From assembly GCA_016295455.1 (NCBI GenBank), contig JAEDLE010000013.1:1-40247 (forward strand): 40,247 nucleotides of DNA. Reading direction: 5' to 3'. The DNA comes from Bacteroidales bacterium. Lineage in GTDB: Bacteria > Bacteroidota > Bacteroidia > Bacteroidales > UBA932. The position numbers were made by a program, and so were the translations under genes. This document shows positions 1-8,212 of the stretch, one piece after another (positions within the stretch are counted from its first letter, which is position 1; each line of letters begins with the position of its first letter). The notes beneath the pieces are model-generated. The model was not told the origin of the DNA. It saw nothing but the letters and a program-made list of their open reading frames with translations, and ran no database searches.

Positions 1-48
1 GCGGTTTGGGGACTTGCACCCGTTAGAGTACGTTCGTGCTGGGCGAAC
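1..48 (-). mobile_element. Possible 5' edge of a group II intron (tentative)
   Basis: Read on the minus strand, this segment begins GTTCGCCCAGCACG and contains GGGTGCAAGTCCC. From memory this resembles the first part of domain I of some bacterial group II introns, whose 5' end is usually GTGYG. It starts immediately after the hairpin and T-tract of the acpP terminator, which is the insertion site preferred by group IIC introns. The rest of the element would lie outside the window, so neither the intron-encoded reverse transcriptase nor domain V can be seen. It could instead be an unrelated non-coding sequence. Confidence 0.35.
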
Positions 49-86
49 AAAGAAAGAGGATGTCACAAGTGGCATCCTCTTTCTTT
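49..86 (-). terminator. Terminator downstream of acpP, possibly bidirectional
   Basis: A near-perfect inverted repeat pairs AAAGAAAGAGGATG with CATCCTCTTTCTTT, extended by TCA/TGG around a CAAG loop. The arms are A-rich on one side and T-rich on the other, so either strand gives a hairpin followed by U-rich RNA. It begins 29 bases past the acpP stop, so acpP appears to be transcribed without a downstream partner gene. Confidence 0.85.
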
Positions 87-114
87 TGACATCTCTGAAG
101 AGATGATTCTTTAC

Positions 115-357
115 TTATGCAAGTTTGCTTGAAACGTAGTTTACAGCGTCTGCAACGGTAGCGATGGTGCTGGCGTCCTCATCAGGAATCTTGATGTCGA
201 AAGCACGCTCGAACTCCATGATGAGTTCTACAGTATCAAGAGAGTCTGCACCAAGATCGTTGGTGAAGTTAGCTGACTCTGTAACCTCAGAAGCCTCAAC
301 GCCGAGCTTGTCAACGATGATCTCCTTTACTTTTGCTACAACTTCTTCCTTAGACAT
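115..357 (-). CDS. acpP: Acyl carrier protein
   Basis: This 80-residue acidic protein carries growing acyl chains for fatty-acid synthesis in the cytoplasm. The chain is attached through a 4'-phosphopantetheine arm. The conserved DSL motif is at residues 38-40, which makes Ser39 the predicted attachment site. The surrounding GADSLDTVELIM and the helix pattern are typical of AcpP, and the length matches the family. In many Bacteroidales genomes acpP is followed by fabF. Here the coding sequence is followed by a strong hairpin terminator, so it appears to be monocistronic. The next gene upstream, pnuC, is on the same strand but 129 bases away, and that gap holds a candidate promoter. Confidence 0.98.
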   Translation of the reverse strand: MSKEEVVAKVKEIIVDKLGVEASEVTESANFTNDLGADSLDTVELIMEFERAFDIKIPDEDASTIATVADAVNYVSSKLA

Positions 358-425
358 AATAAAAAATCAGTTTATGTTAATAATACACTAATATTCTTGC
401 TTCTGTTCTCTCAAAGAAGAACGTG

Positions 426-456
426 CAAAGTAAGCAAAAAATTCCGAAAAATGAAA
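426..456 (-). promoter_or_regulatory. Candidate acpP promoter
   Basis: On the minus strand TTACTTTG (433-426) differs from the Bacteroidota -7 consensus TAnnTTTG at one position. It lies about 70 bases upstream of the acpP start. A T-rich stretch sits around the -33 position but has no clean TTG, so the call is moderate. Confidence 0.45.
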
Positions 457-486
457 TAGTTTTGCCCTAAAAGCGACATCCCGCCG

Positions 487-1281
487 TCAGCAGCAGCCCC
501 TGTGCTCAGGCATATGCCGCTGCGGGTCCCTGCTCAGAGACAGCCATATCCTCAGTCCGTTAAGGGAATTCATCAGATAGAAGACATACTTCACAAGCAT
601 CACGACGGTATAGCCCGAAGCCTCCGGCGAGAGGAGCCTGTTCGTCCACAGGAGTATGGAGAACACGTTGACAAGATTCCAGATGTGCCACTGCTCGGCG
701 AAAGCCAGGGACATCAGAATCTGCCCGATTATGTTGAGCACGACTACGGATGCGTCCAGAATGAGCTTGGGGCGGTCGAGGGAGGCTATGTGTCCGGCCT
801 TGAACTGGCCCAGGTCTATCCAGTAGAGGATGAAATACGAAACCACGGTGCCTAGCACGAAGGAAACGCCAACCAGAGCCCACTGGCGGTGGCTGAGCCT
901 CCTCGCCCTGACCTTGCAGGTCTGGCCCTGTTCATCCTTACCTCCGGCTCCGCGCTTGCGCCACTGCCAATAACCCACGAACTGCATGGGCAGGAAATAG
1001 AGCACGTGCTGCAGGAACTGGCCTATGTTGCCGCTGTCCAGGTTGGCATATGAACATATGCTGACTTCTATGACTCCGAACAGGAAGGTCCATATGTTGC
1101 CGTTGGCACTGAGTACCGTGTTGACCACGCCCATAACCGCTCCCACGGCTATGATGAGCTGCTTGAATATCTGGACGCCGGGTTCCCGGAGCTCGAAGAA
1201 ATTCACGACGGAGACTGCTATCACCATCCCGACGAGTATGAAGATGTTGAAATAGAAATTGAAATCCCTTTTCAGGCGCAT
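487..1281 (-). CDS. pnuC: PnuC-family nicotinamide riboside/mononucleotide transporter
   Basis: This 264-residue inner-membrane protein has about seven hydrophobic segments. PnuC proteins facilitate uptake of vitamin B3-type NAD precursors, mainly nicotinamide riboside, which is then trapped by phosphorylation inside the cell. Family features visible are the aromatic-rich MQFVGYWQWRKR stretch near residues 99-110, a positively charged loop after it, and the later GQ...AEQWHIWNLVN segment that lines the substrate path in PnuC structures. The start lies 3 bases after the uvrC stop, so the two are probably cotranscribed. The substrate cannot be settled from sequence: some family members carry thiamine (PnuT) or riboflavin (PnuX). 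No kinase gene such as nadR is adjacent to help decide. Confidence 0.85.
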   Translation of the reverse strand: MRLKRDFNFYFNIFILVGMVIAVSVVNFFELREPGVQIFKQLIIAVGAVMGVVNTVLSANGNIWTFLFGVIEVSICSYANLDSGNIGQFLQHVLYFLPMQFVGYWQWRKRGAGGKDEQGQTCKVRARRLSHRQWALVGVSFVLGTVVSYFILYWIDLGQFKAGHIASLDRPKLILDASVVVLNIIGQILMSLAFAEQWHIWNLVNVFSILLWTNRLLSPEASGYTVVMLVKYVFYLMNSLNGLRIWLSLSRDPQRHMPEHRGCC

Positions 1282-1284
1282 ATG

Positions 1285-3081
1285 CTAACTGTCTTTTAGT
1301 TGTTCGTGTATCTTTTCGGCAAGTGTCCCGTTTCCCAGGAAGGACGCCAGGTCCTCGAGAGGGGCGGCCGCCACCCTGGCGACGCTGCCGTAATGCATCA
1401 GCAGCCTCTGCTCGGTCTTTTCCCCCACGCCTTTGATTTCGCGCAGAGCGGAGCTTATCTGGGCCTTGCTGCGCAGATTGCGGTGGAAGGTGATGCCGAA
1501 ACGGTGGGCCTCGTCGCGTATCTGCTGGAGCAGCTTCAGGGCCTGCGAGTTCCTGTCCAGAAAGAGCGGATAAGGGTCACCTATACGTATTACCTCCTCC
1601 AGGCGCTTTGCCAGGCCTATCAGCGTCACCCTGTCAAGTATGCCGAGTTCGGATATGGCCTGACGGGCAAATTCGAGCTGGCCCTTTCCGCCGTCTATGA
1701 CTATGAGCTGTGGCAGGTCTCCGGGGTTTTCCTCAAGCATGCGGGCGTACCTCCTGTTCACGACCTCTTTCATAGAAGCATAGTCGTTCGCGCCTATGAC
1801 AGTCTTGATCCTGAAACGGCGGTAGTCCGACTTGGCCGGCTTGCCGTCCCTGAAGACGACACAGGACGCGACCGGATTGGTGCCCTGGATGTTGGAGTTG
1901 TCGAAACATTCCATATGCACGGGCAGTTCCTTCATCCCGATCGCATCCCGGAGTTCCTCCAGTACCTTGCGGCGGAATTCGTCAGGATCCGTGTGCTCCC
2001 GCTGGCGCAGGGCATTCTGACGCTGCTCCCGCGCGTTCCTCATGCTCAGTTCCAACAGTGCCAGACGGTCACCCTTCACCGGGATACGGAACTGCGTGCC
2101 GTCGATTTCCACATCGGGAAGGAAAGGCACCAGCACTTCAGCCGAGAGTGTGCCGAACTTGGACTCCACTTCCGCCACGAAGGCGCTGAGCACGGCGGTA
2201 TCCTCCTCCTCGATATTGAGCCTGAAGCCCAGGTTGAGCGACTGTACTATGCATCCTCCCCTAACCCTGAGGAAGTTGCCGAAAGCCTCGCTCTCGTCCT
2301 TGACAAGGGAGAAGACATCCAGGTCAAGATTCGAGGCGCTGCTTATCACTGACTTGGAATAATGCTTCTCGAGAGTCTGCATCTTCTCCTTGCACAATTG
2401 GGCATATTCAAAGTCAAGAGCCTGCGAAGCCTCGAGCATACGGTTGCGGTAGTGCTGTATCATCTGCCGGCCTCCGCCCTTGAGCATGGAGACGATTTCC
2501 TCGATGTTGGAGGCATATTCCTCACGGGATATGGCGCCGACGCAGCAGCCCCGGCATCTGCCGATGTGGAACTTGAGGCATGGCCTGAATTTCCCGCGGA
2601 GTATGGCGTCGGAGGTGATCTTGAGATTGCAGGTCCTCAGGGGATAGAGCTCGGAAAAGAGCTCGATGAGGTTGCGAGCGTGGATGACGTTGCTGTACGG
2701 GCCGAAATACCTCGAACCGTTGTGGACCACGCGTCTGGTGAGGAAGACCTTGGGATACTCGTCTGCGGTGACGCATATCCAGGGATAGGTCTTGGAATCC
2801 TTCAGGAGTATGTTGTACCGTGGCTTGTACTGCTTGATGAGATTGTTCTCAAGCAGCAGCGCGTCCGCCTCGGTGGAAACCACGCTGTACTGGGCGTCGG
2901 CAATCTTCGAGACCAGGATGCGGGTCTTGCGGTTAAGTCTCTCCGGCGAGACGAAATACTGCGCAACCCTCTTGTGGAGGTCCTTGGCCTTGCCCACATA
3001 TATCACATTCCCCTCGGAGTCATAATACCTGTAGACTCCGGGGGAATGCGGGAACAATGCTATCTTTTCCCTGACGGTCAA
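1285..3081 (-). CDS. uvrC: Excinuclease ABC subunit C
   Basis: UvrC makes the two incisions on either side of a DNA lesion in nucleotide excision repair, acting with UvrA and UvrB. The 598 residues show the full architecture. An N-terminal GIY-YIG nuclease has GVY at 15-17, YVG at 28-30 and a probable catalytic Glu near 78. A cysteine-containing linker and a UVR (UvrB-binding) segment lie around residues 195-240. The RNase H-like 5' nuclease has FDNS and VIDGGKGQ, and C-terminal helix-hairpin-helix repeats include IKGVGEKTEQ. The gene sits between the TlpA-like lipoprotein gene (6-base gap upstream) and pnuC (3-base gap downstream), so these three form one transcription unit. No functional link between them is known. 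Confidence 0.97.
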   Translation of the reverse strand: MTVREKIALFPHSPGVYRYYDSEGNVIYVGKAKDLHKRVAQYFVSPERLNRKTRILVSKIADAQYSVVSTEADALLLENNLIKQYKPRYNILLKDSKTYPWICVTADEYPKVFLTRRVVHNGSRYFGPYSNVIHARNLIELFSELYPLRTCNLKITSDAILRGKFRPCLKFHIGRCRGCCVGAISREEYASNIEEIVSMLKGGGRQMIQHYRNRMLEASQALDFEYAQLCKEKMQTLEKHYSKSVISSASNLDLDVFSLVKDESEAFGNFLRVRGGCIVQSLNLGFRLNIEEEDTAVLSAFVAEVESKFGTLSAEVLVPFLPDVEIDGTQFRIPVKGDRLALLELSMRNAREQRQNALRQREHTDPDEFRRKVLEELRDAIGMKELPVHMECFDNSNIQGTNPVASCVVFRDGKPAKSDYRRFRIKTVIGANDYASMKEVVNRRYARMLEENPGDLPQLIVIDGGKGQLEFARQAISELGILDRVTLIGLAKRLEEVIRIGDPYPLFLDRNSQALKLLQQIRDEAHRFGITFHRNLRSKAQISSALREIKGVGEKTEQRLLMHYGSVARVAAAPLEDLASFLGNGTLAEKIHEQLKDS

Positions 3082-3087
3082 GACAGA

Positions 3088-4161
3088 CTATTTTACGTAC
3101 TCTGCAACAGCCTTAGCTATGTCCTCACCGCGGAGGTTCCTCTTGAGTATGGTGCCGTCAGGACCGAAGAGGATGATGTGAGGAATGCCCTGGATGCCGT
3201 AGATGTCGGTAGGGATCTTCTGCGCGTTGATCATATGGTTCCAAGGAATGGAATATGCCTTCGCGGTATCGACGGATGCCTGAGGCTGGTCCCATACGGC
3301 CACGCTGAGGATGTCGAACTTGTCGCTGTGGAACTGTTCGTAAACCTGCTTGAGGTTAGGAATCTCAGCCTTGCAAGGGCCGCACCAGCTGGCCCAGAAA
3401 TCGACGAGCATATACTTGCCCTTGCCTACATAGTCCGAGAGCTTCTCGAACTTGCCCTCTTCGGTCTCCACCTCGAAATCGGTGAACATCTTGCCCTCGG
3501 AGGTGGCTGCATTGGCCTGGGAACTCTTCACGAGCGACTGCACGAAGCTCTCCGCCTGAAGCTGAGGGGCGAGACCTGCGATCACGTCAAGCAGCTCTTC
3601 AGGATCATATTCATTGTAGATGTTCTGGAGAGCAACCAAGGATACGGCGTTGGAGCTGTTCTTTGCGATTACATCCTTTGAATTTGCTACGAAAGCTTCA
3701 TAAGCGGCGTCATAGTACTCCTCGAAGCGGGAGTCGCGCTCCTCCTGGGAGAGAGTCTCGTCAGCCTGAAGTTCGGCAAGCTTTGCCCTGTAGCCCTGGA
3801 CAAACTCCTTGGTGGAATTCTGGAGAGCGAAATAGGCAGCACATTCCTTCTTTGCGGAAGAAACCGGAACGACTTCCTCGGCAGAGAAATCGAAAGTGAG
3901 GACCGAACCGTCGGAGATGAAGCCATAGCTGCCCTTGGGTCCCTTTACATAACCGACCTGCGTCACATCTGCCGGAATCTCAATTGAAAAGGCACCGTCG
4001 GTGACTGTGACGAGAGTGTCAACGTCTCCTGCCTTAACACGGATCTCAGCAGCAGAGTCTTCTGCCGCTACCCTGCCCTTTATGACTGTGTTATCACTGC
4101 CGGCACAGGAAATGATCGCAAGTGCGGCAAAAGCTGAAAAGATGAAAGATGAATTCTTCAT
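3088..4161 (-). CDS. TlpA-like thioredoxin-fold lipoprotein (DUF4369-type N-terminus)
   Basis: The product is 357 residues when started at the ATG that gives a clean lipoprotein signal, MKNSSFIFSAF...IISC, with lipidated Cys19. An upstream ATG at 4209 stays in frame but lies inside the rpsC terminator and would spoil the signal. Residues about 24-95 form a beta-rich domain of the kind called DUF4369, followed by a helical region. A C-terminal thioredoxin fold carries WASWCGPC, with redox Cys260 and Cys263. Such proteins are anchored in the envelope and act as thiol-disulfide oxidoreductases, usually reductive. The target here is unknown. It follows the ribosomal operon but is separated from it by a terminator, and it leads the run with uvrC and pnuC. 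No convincing promoter was recognised in its short leader. Confidence 0.9.
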   Translation of the reverse strand: MKNSSFIFSAFAALAIISCAGSDNTVIKGRVAAEDSAAEIRVKAGDVDTLVTVTDGAFSIEIPADVTQVGYVKGPKGSYGFISDGSVLTFDFSAEEVVPVSSAKKECAAYFALQNSTKEFVQGYRAKLAELQADETLSQEERDSRFEEYYDAAYEAFVANSKDVIAKNSSNAVSLVALQNIYNEYDPEELLDVIAGLAPQLQAESFVQSLVKSSQANAATSEGKMFTDFEVETEEGKFEKLSDYVGKGKYMLVDFWASWCGPCKAEIPNLKQVYEQFHSDKFDILSVAVWDQPQASVDTAKAYSIPWNHMINAQKIPTDIYGIQGIPHIILFGPDGTILKRNLRGEDIAKAVAEYVK

Positions 4162-4194
4162 TTGTTTATGATCTGTAGTGTAATTATCTGATAC

Positions 4195-4236
4195 CAAGAA
4201 AAATACCAAGCCTGCTGCCGATATCGGGAGCAGGCT
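4195..4236 (-). terminator. Rho-independent terminator after rpsC
   Basis: The inverted repeat AGCCTGCT...AGCAGGCT (4209-4216 with 4229-4236) encloses a second palindrome, CCGATATCGG, so the stem is long. On the minus strand it is followed by TGGTATTTTTCTT, a U-rich tail. It lies 31 bases past the rpsC stop and ends the ribosomal protein operon at that point. Confidence 0.85.
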
Positions 4237-4267
4237 ATGTATTTAGAACCTATGTCAGTGCAACTGA

Positions 4268-5029
4268 TTACTCAGCCTTGTTCTCAGCAGGCCTGCGGTC
4301 TCCACGACGTCCGCCGCGACGTCCGCCGCGGTCTCCGCGACCGTGATTCTGAGACTGTGCCTGTGCTGCGCTTGCGGCGATGCCGGCGTTAGGAGAAAGA
4401 TCCTTCTTGCCGTAAACCTCACCGTTGCAGATCCAGACCTTGATACCGAGGCAACCGACCTTGGTGTTGGCTACTGCGAGAGCATAGTCGATGTCAGCAC
4501 GGAATGTGTGGAGCGGAGTACGACCCTCCTTGTACATCTCAGAGCGAGCCATCTCGGCGCCGCCTACACGGCCGCTGATCTGGATCTTGATACCCTCTGC
4601 ACCTACTCTCATCGCTGAGGTGACAGCCATCTTGATGGCCCTTCTGTAAGAGACGCGGCCTTCGATCTGGCGTGCGATTGAGTCTGCGACGATGCGTGCG
4701 TCAAGCTCAGGCTTCCTTACCTCGAAGATGTTGATCTGAACATCCTTCTTGGTAACCTTCTTGAGCTCGTCCTTGAGCTTGTCGACTTCCTGGCCGCCCT
4801 TTCCGATGATGACACCCGGCCTTGCAGCCTGGATGGTCACGGTGATGAGCTTGAGGGTCCTCTCGATCACGATCTTTGAAATGCTTGCCTTCGCAAGACG
4901 GGTCTCGAGATATTTGCGGATCTTGTAGTCCTCCGCAATCTTCTCTGCGTAGTTACCACCACACCAGTTAGAGTCCCAACCACGGGTGATACCGATTCTA
5001 TTGCTGATTGGATTTGTTTTCTGTCCCAT
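4268..5029 (-). CDS. rpsC: 30S ribosomal protein S3
   Basis: S3 binds the head of the small ribosomal subunit near the mRNA entry tunnel. The 253-residue product starts MGQKTNP, has the KH-domain GxxG loop (VIIGKGGQEVDKLK) and ends in an Arg/Gly-rich tail (NHGRGDRGGRRGG). That tail makes it longer than the 233-residue E. coli protein. Tail extensions are common in Bacteroidota. It is two bases from rplV and is the last gene of the operon here: a terminator follows instead of the usual rplP. Codon choice is of the highly expressed type (CGT/CGC Arg, ATC Ile). Confidence 0.98.
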   Translation of the reverse strand: MGQKTNPISNRIGITRGWDSNWCGGNYAEKIAEDYKIRKYLETRLAKASISKIVIERTLKLITVTIQAARPGVIIGKGGQEVDKLKDELKKVTKKDVQINIFEVRKPELDARIVADSIARQIEGRVSYRRAIKMAVTSAMRVGAEGIKIQISGRVGGAEMARSEMYKEGRTPLHTFRADIDYALAVANTKVGCLGIKVWICNGEVYGKKDLSPNAGIAASAAQAQSQNHGRGDRGGRRGGRRGDRRPAENKAE

Positions 5030-5031
5030 AA

Positions 5032-5451
5032 TTATGCCTCAACTGTTTTTGGTTTCTTCACGTCAAGAACAACGGTGACATGGTTTGAACGCTTGCGGAT
5101 CCTACCAGCTCTACCCTGAGGACAAGGACGGATTCTCTTAAGTGTGCGACCTTCATCGACCATAATGGTCTTGACATATACGTTGCCGTTATCGAGCTCT
5201 TTGCTGCTCTCAGGATTCTTTGCCTCCCAGTTTGCGATTGCGCTGCGGAGAAGCTTCTCAAGGCGGATGGAAGGAGCCTTCTTCGAGAACTTGAGAAGAT
5301 CGAGAGCGCGGTTGACCTCGACACCCCTCACAGTGTCTGCGACGAGACGCATCTTGCGAGGAGAGGTAGGAACGTCATTCAGCTTAGCAATAGCTGTGGT
5401 CCTCTTAGCCTCCTTGAGGCTCTCGGCCATAAGTTTTTTACGCTTTCCCAT
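5032..5451 (-). CDS. rplV: 50S ribosomal protein L22
   Basis: L22 lines the peptide exit tunnel and contacts all domains of 23S rRNA. The 139-residue product contains the family core: VPTSPRKMRLVADTVRG, then the beta-hairpin region with RIRPCPQGRAGRIRKRSNHVTVVL. It is longer than the 110-residue E. coli protein because of a basic N-terminal extension. A second ATG eight codons in (MAESLKEAK) could be the real start; I kept the upstream one because it sits 5 bases after the rpsS stop. Its place between rpsS and rpsC is the conserved S10-operon order. Confidence 0.97.
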   Translation of the reverse strand: MGKRKKLMAESLKEAKRTTAIAKLNDVPTSPRKMRLVADTVRGVEVNRALDLLKFSKKAPSIRLEKLLRSAIANWEAKNPESSKELDNGNVYVKTIMVDEGRTLKRIRPCPQGRAGRIRKRSNHVTVVLDVKKPKTVEA

Positions 5452-5456
5452 AATGA

Positions 5457-5729
5457 TTATTTCTTATTGTTACCTGAATGACCCTTGAATGTGCGGGTAG
5501 GGGCAAACTCACCCAGCTTGTGGCCTACCATGTTCTCAGTGACATAAACCGGAATGAACTTGTTTCCGTTATGAACTGCGATCGTATGGCCTACGAAGTC
5601 AGGAGAAATCATGCTGGAGCGTGACCACGTCTTGACTACCTCTTTCTTCTTGCTACCATCATTCATAGCAAGAATTCTTTTCTCCAGTGCTTCCTGGATA
5701 TATGGACCTTTTCTTAATGAACGACTCAT
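5457..5729 (-). CDS. rpsS: 30S ribosomal protein S19
   Basis: S19 sits in the small-subunit head, pairs with S13 and contacts the A-site tRNA. At 90 residues it has the standard length. MSRSLRKGPY at the N-terminus and the block TIAVHNGNKFIPVYVTENMVGHKLGEFAPTR (residues about 49-79) are diagnostic for the family. It lies 21 bases after rplB and 5 bases before rplV in normal S10-operon order. Confidence 0.98.
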   Translation of the reverse strand: MSRSLRKGPYIQEALEKRILAMNDGSKKKEVVKTWSRSSMISPDFVGHTIAVHNGNKFIPVYVTENMVGHKLGEFAPTRTFKGHSGNNKK

Positions 5730-5750
5730 AATCTCTAAAGTTTTATTCCG

Positions 5751-6575
5751 TTATTTCTTTCTTCTCTCAATGATGAACCTATTTGAAGTAGCCTTAGGAT
5801 TACGTGTCTTGTATCCCTTTGCAGGAAGACCCTTGCGTGAACGAGGGTGTCCACCGGATGCACGGCCTTCACCACCACCCATCGGGTGATCTACCGGGTT
5901 CATTACGACACCACGGTTGTGAGGACGGCGACCCTGCCACCTGCTGCGGCCGGCCTTGCCTGATGACTCCAGATTGTGTTCAGGATTGGATACGGTTCCC
6001 ACTGTCGCACGGCAGGTGGTGAGCACCATTCTGGTCTCGCCTGAAGGGAGACGAAGGATGGCGTAGTTGCCTTCACGTGCGGCGAGCTGCGCGAATGTAC
6101 CGGCTGAACGTGCCATTGCGGCACCCTGGCCTGGACGGAGCTCGATGTTGTGTACGAGAGTACCGACCGGAATATCGCTGAGAGGGAGGGCGTTGCCGAC
6201 TTCAGGAGCCACACCGGCGCCGGAAGCGATAACCTGGCCCACCTTGAGTCCGTTAGGAGCGATGATGTACCTCTTCTCGCCGTCTTCGTACTCGACAAGG
6301 GCGATACGTGCGCTGCGGTTCGGGTCATACTCGATGGTAAGAACCTTTGCGGTGCATGCGTCCTTGTCACGGAGGAAGTCGATGATACGGTACATCCTCT
6401 TGTGTCCGCCACCGATGTAACGTACGGTCATCTGACCGGTGTTGTTACGTCCGCCGGACTTCTTGAGAGGCTCGAGCAATGCCTTGTGAGGTTTCTTGCA
6501 GGTGATGTCATCGAATGAGCTGATCACCTTGTTTCTCTGACCGGGAGTAACCGGTTTGAATTTCTTTACTGCCAT
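5751..6575 (-). CDS. rplB: 50S ribosomal protein L2
   Basis: L2 is one of the oldest ribosomal proteins. It is needed for subunit association and for peptidyl-transferase centre formation. The 274 residues show the expected N-terminal KxxxPxTPGQR, the central RNA-binding fold, and the C-terminal HPMGGGEGRASGGHPRS segment. That segment contains the conserved His (E. coli His229) near the catalytic centre. It lies 13 bases after rplW. Codon use is strongly CGT/ATC-biased, in clear contrast to the neighbouring non-ribosomal genes. Confidence 0.99.
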   Translation of the reverse strand: MAVKKFKPVTPGQRNKVISSFDDITCKKPHKALLEPLKKSGGRNNTGQMTVRYIGGGHKRMYRIIDFLRDKDACTAKVLTIEYDPNRSARIALVEYEDGEKRYIIAPNGLKVGQVIASGAGVAPEVGNALPLSDIPVGTLVHNIELRPGQGAAMARSAGTFAQLAAREGNYAILRLPSGETRMVLTTCRATVGTVSNPEHNLESSGKAGRSRWQGRRPHNRGVVMNPVDHPMGGGEGRASGGHPRSRKGLPAKGYKTRNPKATSNRFIIERRKK

Positions 6576-6588
6576 TGCCTATACCTCC

Positions 6589-6879
6589 TTAAATATTACT
6601 GTAGAAATCAATCTTGTCTTCGCCTGCAAGGGTGACATATGCCTTCTTGAAGTGGTTCATACGGCCCCTGAGCATTCCTGCCTTGGTATAGCGTGACTTC
6701 CTCTTTCCGTGATAGTTGAGAGTGTTGACATCTGCAACGGTCACGTTGTACATCTGCTCTACCGCAGCCTTGATCTGAAGCTTGTTTGCATCGCGGTCAA
6801 CGATGAAACCGTAACGGTTCAACTTTTCGCCCTGATCCGTCAGCTTCTCTGTTACTATTGGCTTAATCAAAATTCCCAT
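6589..6879 (-). CDS. rplW: 50S ribosomal protein L23
   Basis: L23 sits at the exit of the peptide tunnel, where it is the docking site for trigger factor and the signal recognition particle. The 96-residue length is normal. Recognisable family signatures are IKPIVTEKLT near the N-terminus, the central DANKLQIKAAVEQMYNVTVADVNTL, and the basic KSRYTKAGMLRGRMNHFKKAYV-type loop. It follows rplD by 12 bases. Confidence 0.97.
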   Translation of the reverse strand: MGILIKPIVTEKLTDQGEKLNRYGFIVDRDANKLQIKAAVEQMYNVTVADVNTLNYHGKRKSRYTKAGMLRGRMNHFKKAYVTLAGEDKIDFYSNI

Positions 6880-6891
6880 CTCTCAATCTTT

Positions 6892-7521
6892 TTAGCGGTT
6901 GACTCTGGAAGCGAGGACATCCTGAACGCCATCGACAAGAACGAGAGAATATGAATTCATGATCTCGTAGGTGTTGATTTCGTCAACGGTGATGACCTTC
7001 ACACCAGGAAGGTTACGTGATGAAAGGTAAATGTTCGCAGAGTTCTCAGGAAGAACGAAGAGGACCTTCCTGTCTCCTGCCTTGAGAGCGGTGAGGATGT
7101 TGATGAACTCCTTGGTCTTAGGAGCTTCCATGGTGAAAGGCTCCACGAGGGTTATCGCATTCTGCTGTGCCTTGTATGAAAGTGCAGACACGCGTGCGAG
7201 AGACTTGAGCTTCTTGTTGAGCTTGTATCTGTAGTCGCGAGGCTTCGGACCGTGGATGTTGCCACCACCTACGAAGATACCCGCCTTGAGGCTGCCGTGA
7301 CGAGCACCGCCGCCGCCCTTCTGGCGACCGAGCTTCTTGGTGCTGTATGCCACCTCACTCCTGTCCTTGGTCTTTGCTGTTCCCTGACGCTGGTTTGCGA
7401 GGTACTGGACTACGTCAAGATAGATAGCGTGGTCATTTGGCTGGATGCCGAAAACCTGCTCATCGAGAACCACGGTCTTTCCAGACTCGGTTCCGTCAAT
7501 TTTCAAAACTTTCAATTCCAT
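6892..7521 (-). CDS. rplD: 50S ribosomal protein L4
   Basis: L4 reaches into the exit tunnel with a long basic loop, visible here as GRQKGGGGARHGSLKAGIFVGGG (residues about 67-89, with Arg, Lys and Gly spacing typical of L4). In E. coli, L4 also represses its own S10 operon through a leader RNA. Whether that happens in Bacteroidota is not known to me. The 209 residues match the family. It is five bases after rplC and 12 before rplW. Confidence 0.98.
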   Translation of the reverse strand: MELKVLKIDGTESGKTVVLDEQVFGIQPNDHAIYLDVVQYLANQRQGTAKTKDRSEVAYSTKKLGRQKGGGGARHGSLKAGIFVGGGNIHGPKPRDYRYKLNKKLKSLARVSALSYKAQQNAITLVEPFTMEAPKTKEFINILTALKAGDRKVLFVLPENSANIYLSSRNLPGVKVITVDEINTYEIMNSYSLVLVDGVQDVLASRVNR

Positions 7522-7526
7522 AATCC

Positions 7527-8150
7527 TTAAGCCTCCAAAATCAGATAAGAACCTTTAGCTCCAGGTACAGAGCCCTTTACCACAACGAGATTATTCTCAG
7601 GGATTACCTTGATGACAGCGAGGTTGGCCACCTTGACCCTCTCGTTGCCCATGTGACCTGCCATACGCATTCCTGGGAACACGCGTGAAGGCCATGAAGA
7701 TGCACCCATTGAACCGGGGTGACGGAGACGGTTGTGCTGGCCGTGGGTCTGGCCACCTACACCCTGGAAGTGGTGACGGTGTACAACACCCTGGAATCCC
7801 TTACCCTTAGATGTGCCGACGACATTCACGTAAGCACCCTCTGAAATCACATCAGTGAGGTTTACGGTGTCACCAAGCTTCAGCTCTGACGCAAAGTCTG
7901 CCGGGAACTCGACAAGCTTGCGCTTAGGAGTGGTTCCTGCCTTTTCAAAATGCCCTTTGAGAGGGGCGCTGGCATGTTTCTCTGACATTTCGTCATAGGC
8001 AAGCTGTACAGCGGCGTAACCGTCCTTTTCTACTGTACGCACCTGCGTGACAACACATGGACCAGCCTCAATGACGGTGCATGGAATGTTCTTTCCATCA
8101 GCACCGAAAACGGAAGTCATTCCGATTTTCTTTCCAATTAATCCAGGCAT
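7527..8150 (-). CDS. rplC: 50S ribosomal protein L3
   Basis: L3 starts large-subunit assembly and reaches toward the peptidyl-transferase centre. The 207 residues begin MPGLIGKKIGMTSVFG. They contain the KGKGFQGVVHRHHFQG...GSMGASSWPSRVFPGMRMAGHMG central region, which includes the Gln that PrmB methylates in many bacteria. It is the first gene of this operon, directly behind a strong Bacteroidota promoter. The usual upstream partner rpsJ (S10) is missing. Confidence 0.98.
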   Translation of the reverse strand: MPGLIGKKIGMTSVFGADGKNIPCTVIEAGPCVVTQVRTVEKDGYAAVQLAYDEMSEKHASAPLKGHFEKAGTTPKRKLVEFPADFASELKLGDTVNLTDVISEGAYVNVVGTSKGKGFQGVVHRHHFQGVGGQTHGQHNRLRHPGSMGASSWPSRVFPGMRMAGHMGNERVKVANLAVIKVIPENNLVVVKGSVPGAKGSYLILEA

Positions 8151-8190
8151 TGGTTTGGTTAATTAATTGTTTATTAATAATTTAAAGCTA

Positions 8191-8209
8191 TCCGCCCATA
8201 ATTTGCGGA
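8191..8209 (-). promoter_or_regulatory. Small hairpin in the rplC leader
   Basis: Between the predicted transcription start and the rplC start codon, the minus strand reads TCCGC AAATTATGG GCGGA: a 5-base-pair stem with a 9-base loop at the very 5' end of the leader. It could stabilise the message or serve as a ribosomal-protein feedback site, but the short stem makes chance possible. Confidence 0.35.
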
Positions 8210-8212
8210 GTG

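Noticed and set aside
1..48. 3' end of a tRNA gene on the minus strand
   Set aside because: GGGTGCAAGTCCC looks like a T-arm, but the invariant T55 is replaced, no anticodon stem can be drawn in the upstream bases, and no CCA-compatible acceptor is seen.
2362..3681. Plus-strand open frame (439 codons) opposite uvrC and the TlpA-like gene
   Set aside because: It crosses the boundary between two well-supported minus-strand genes and matches no family.
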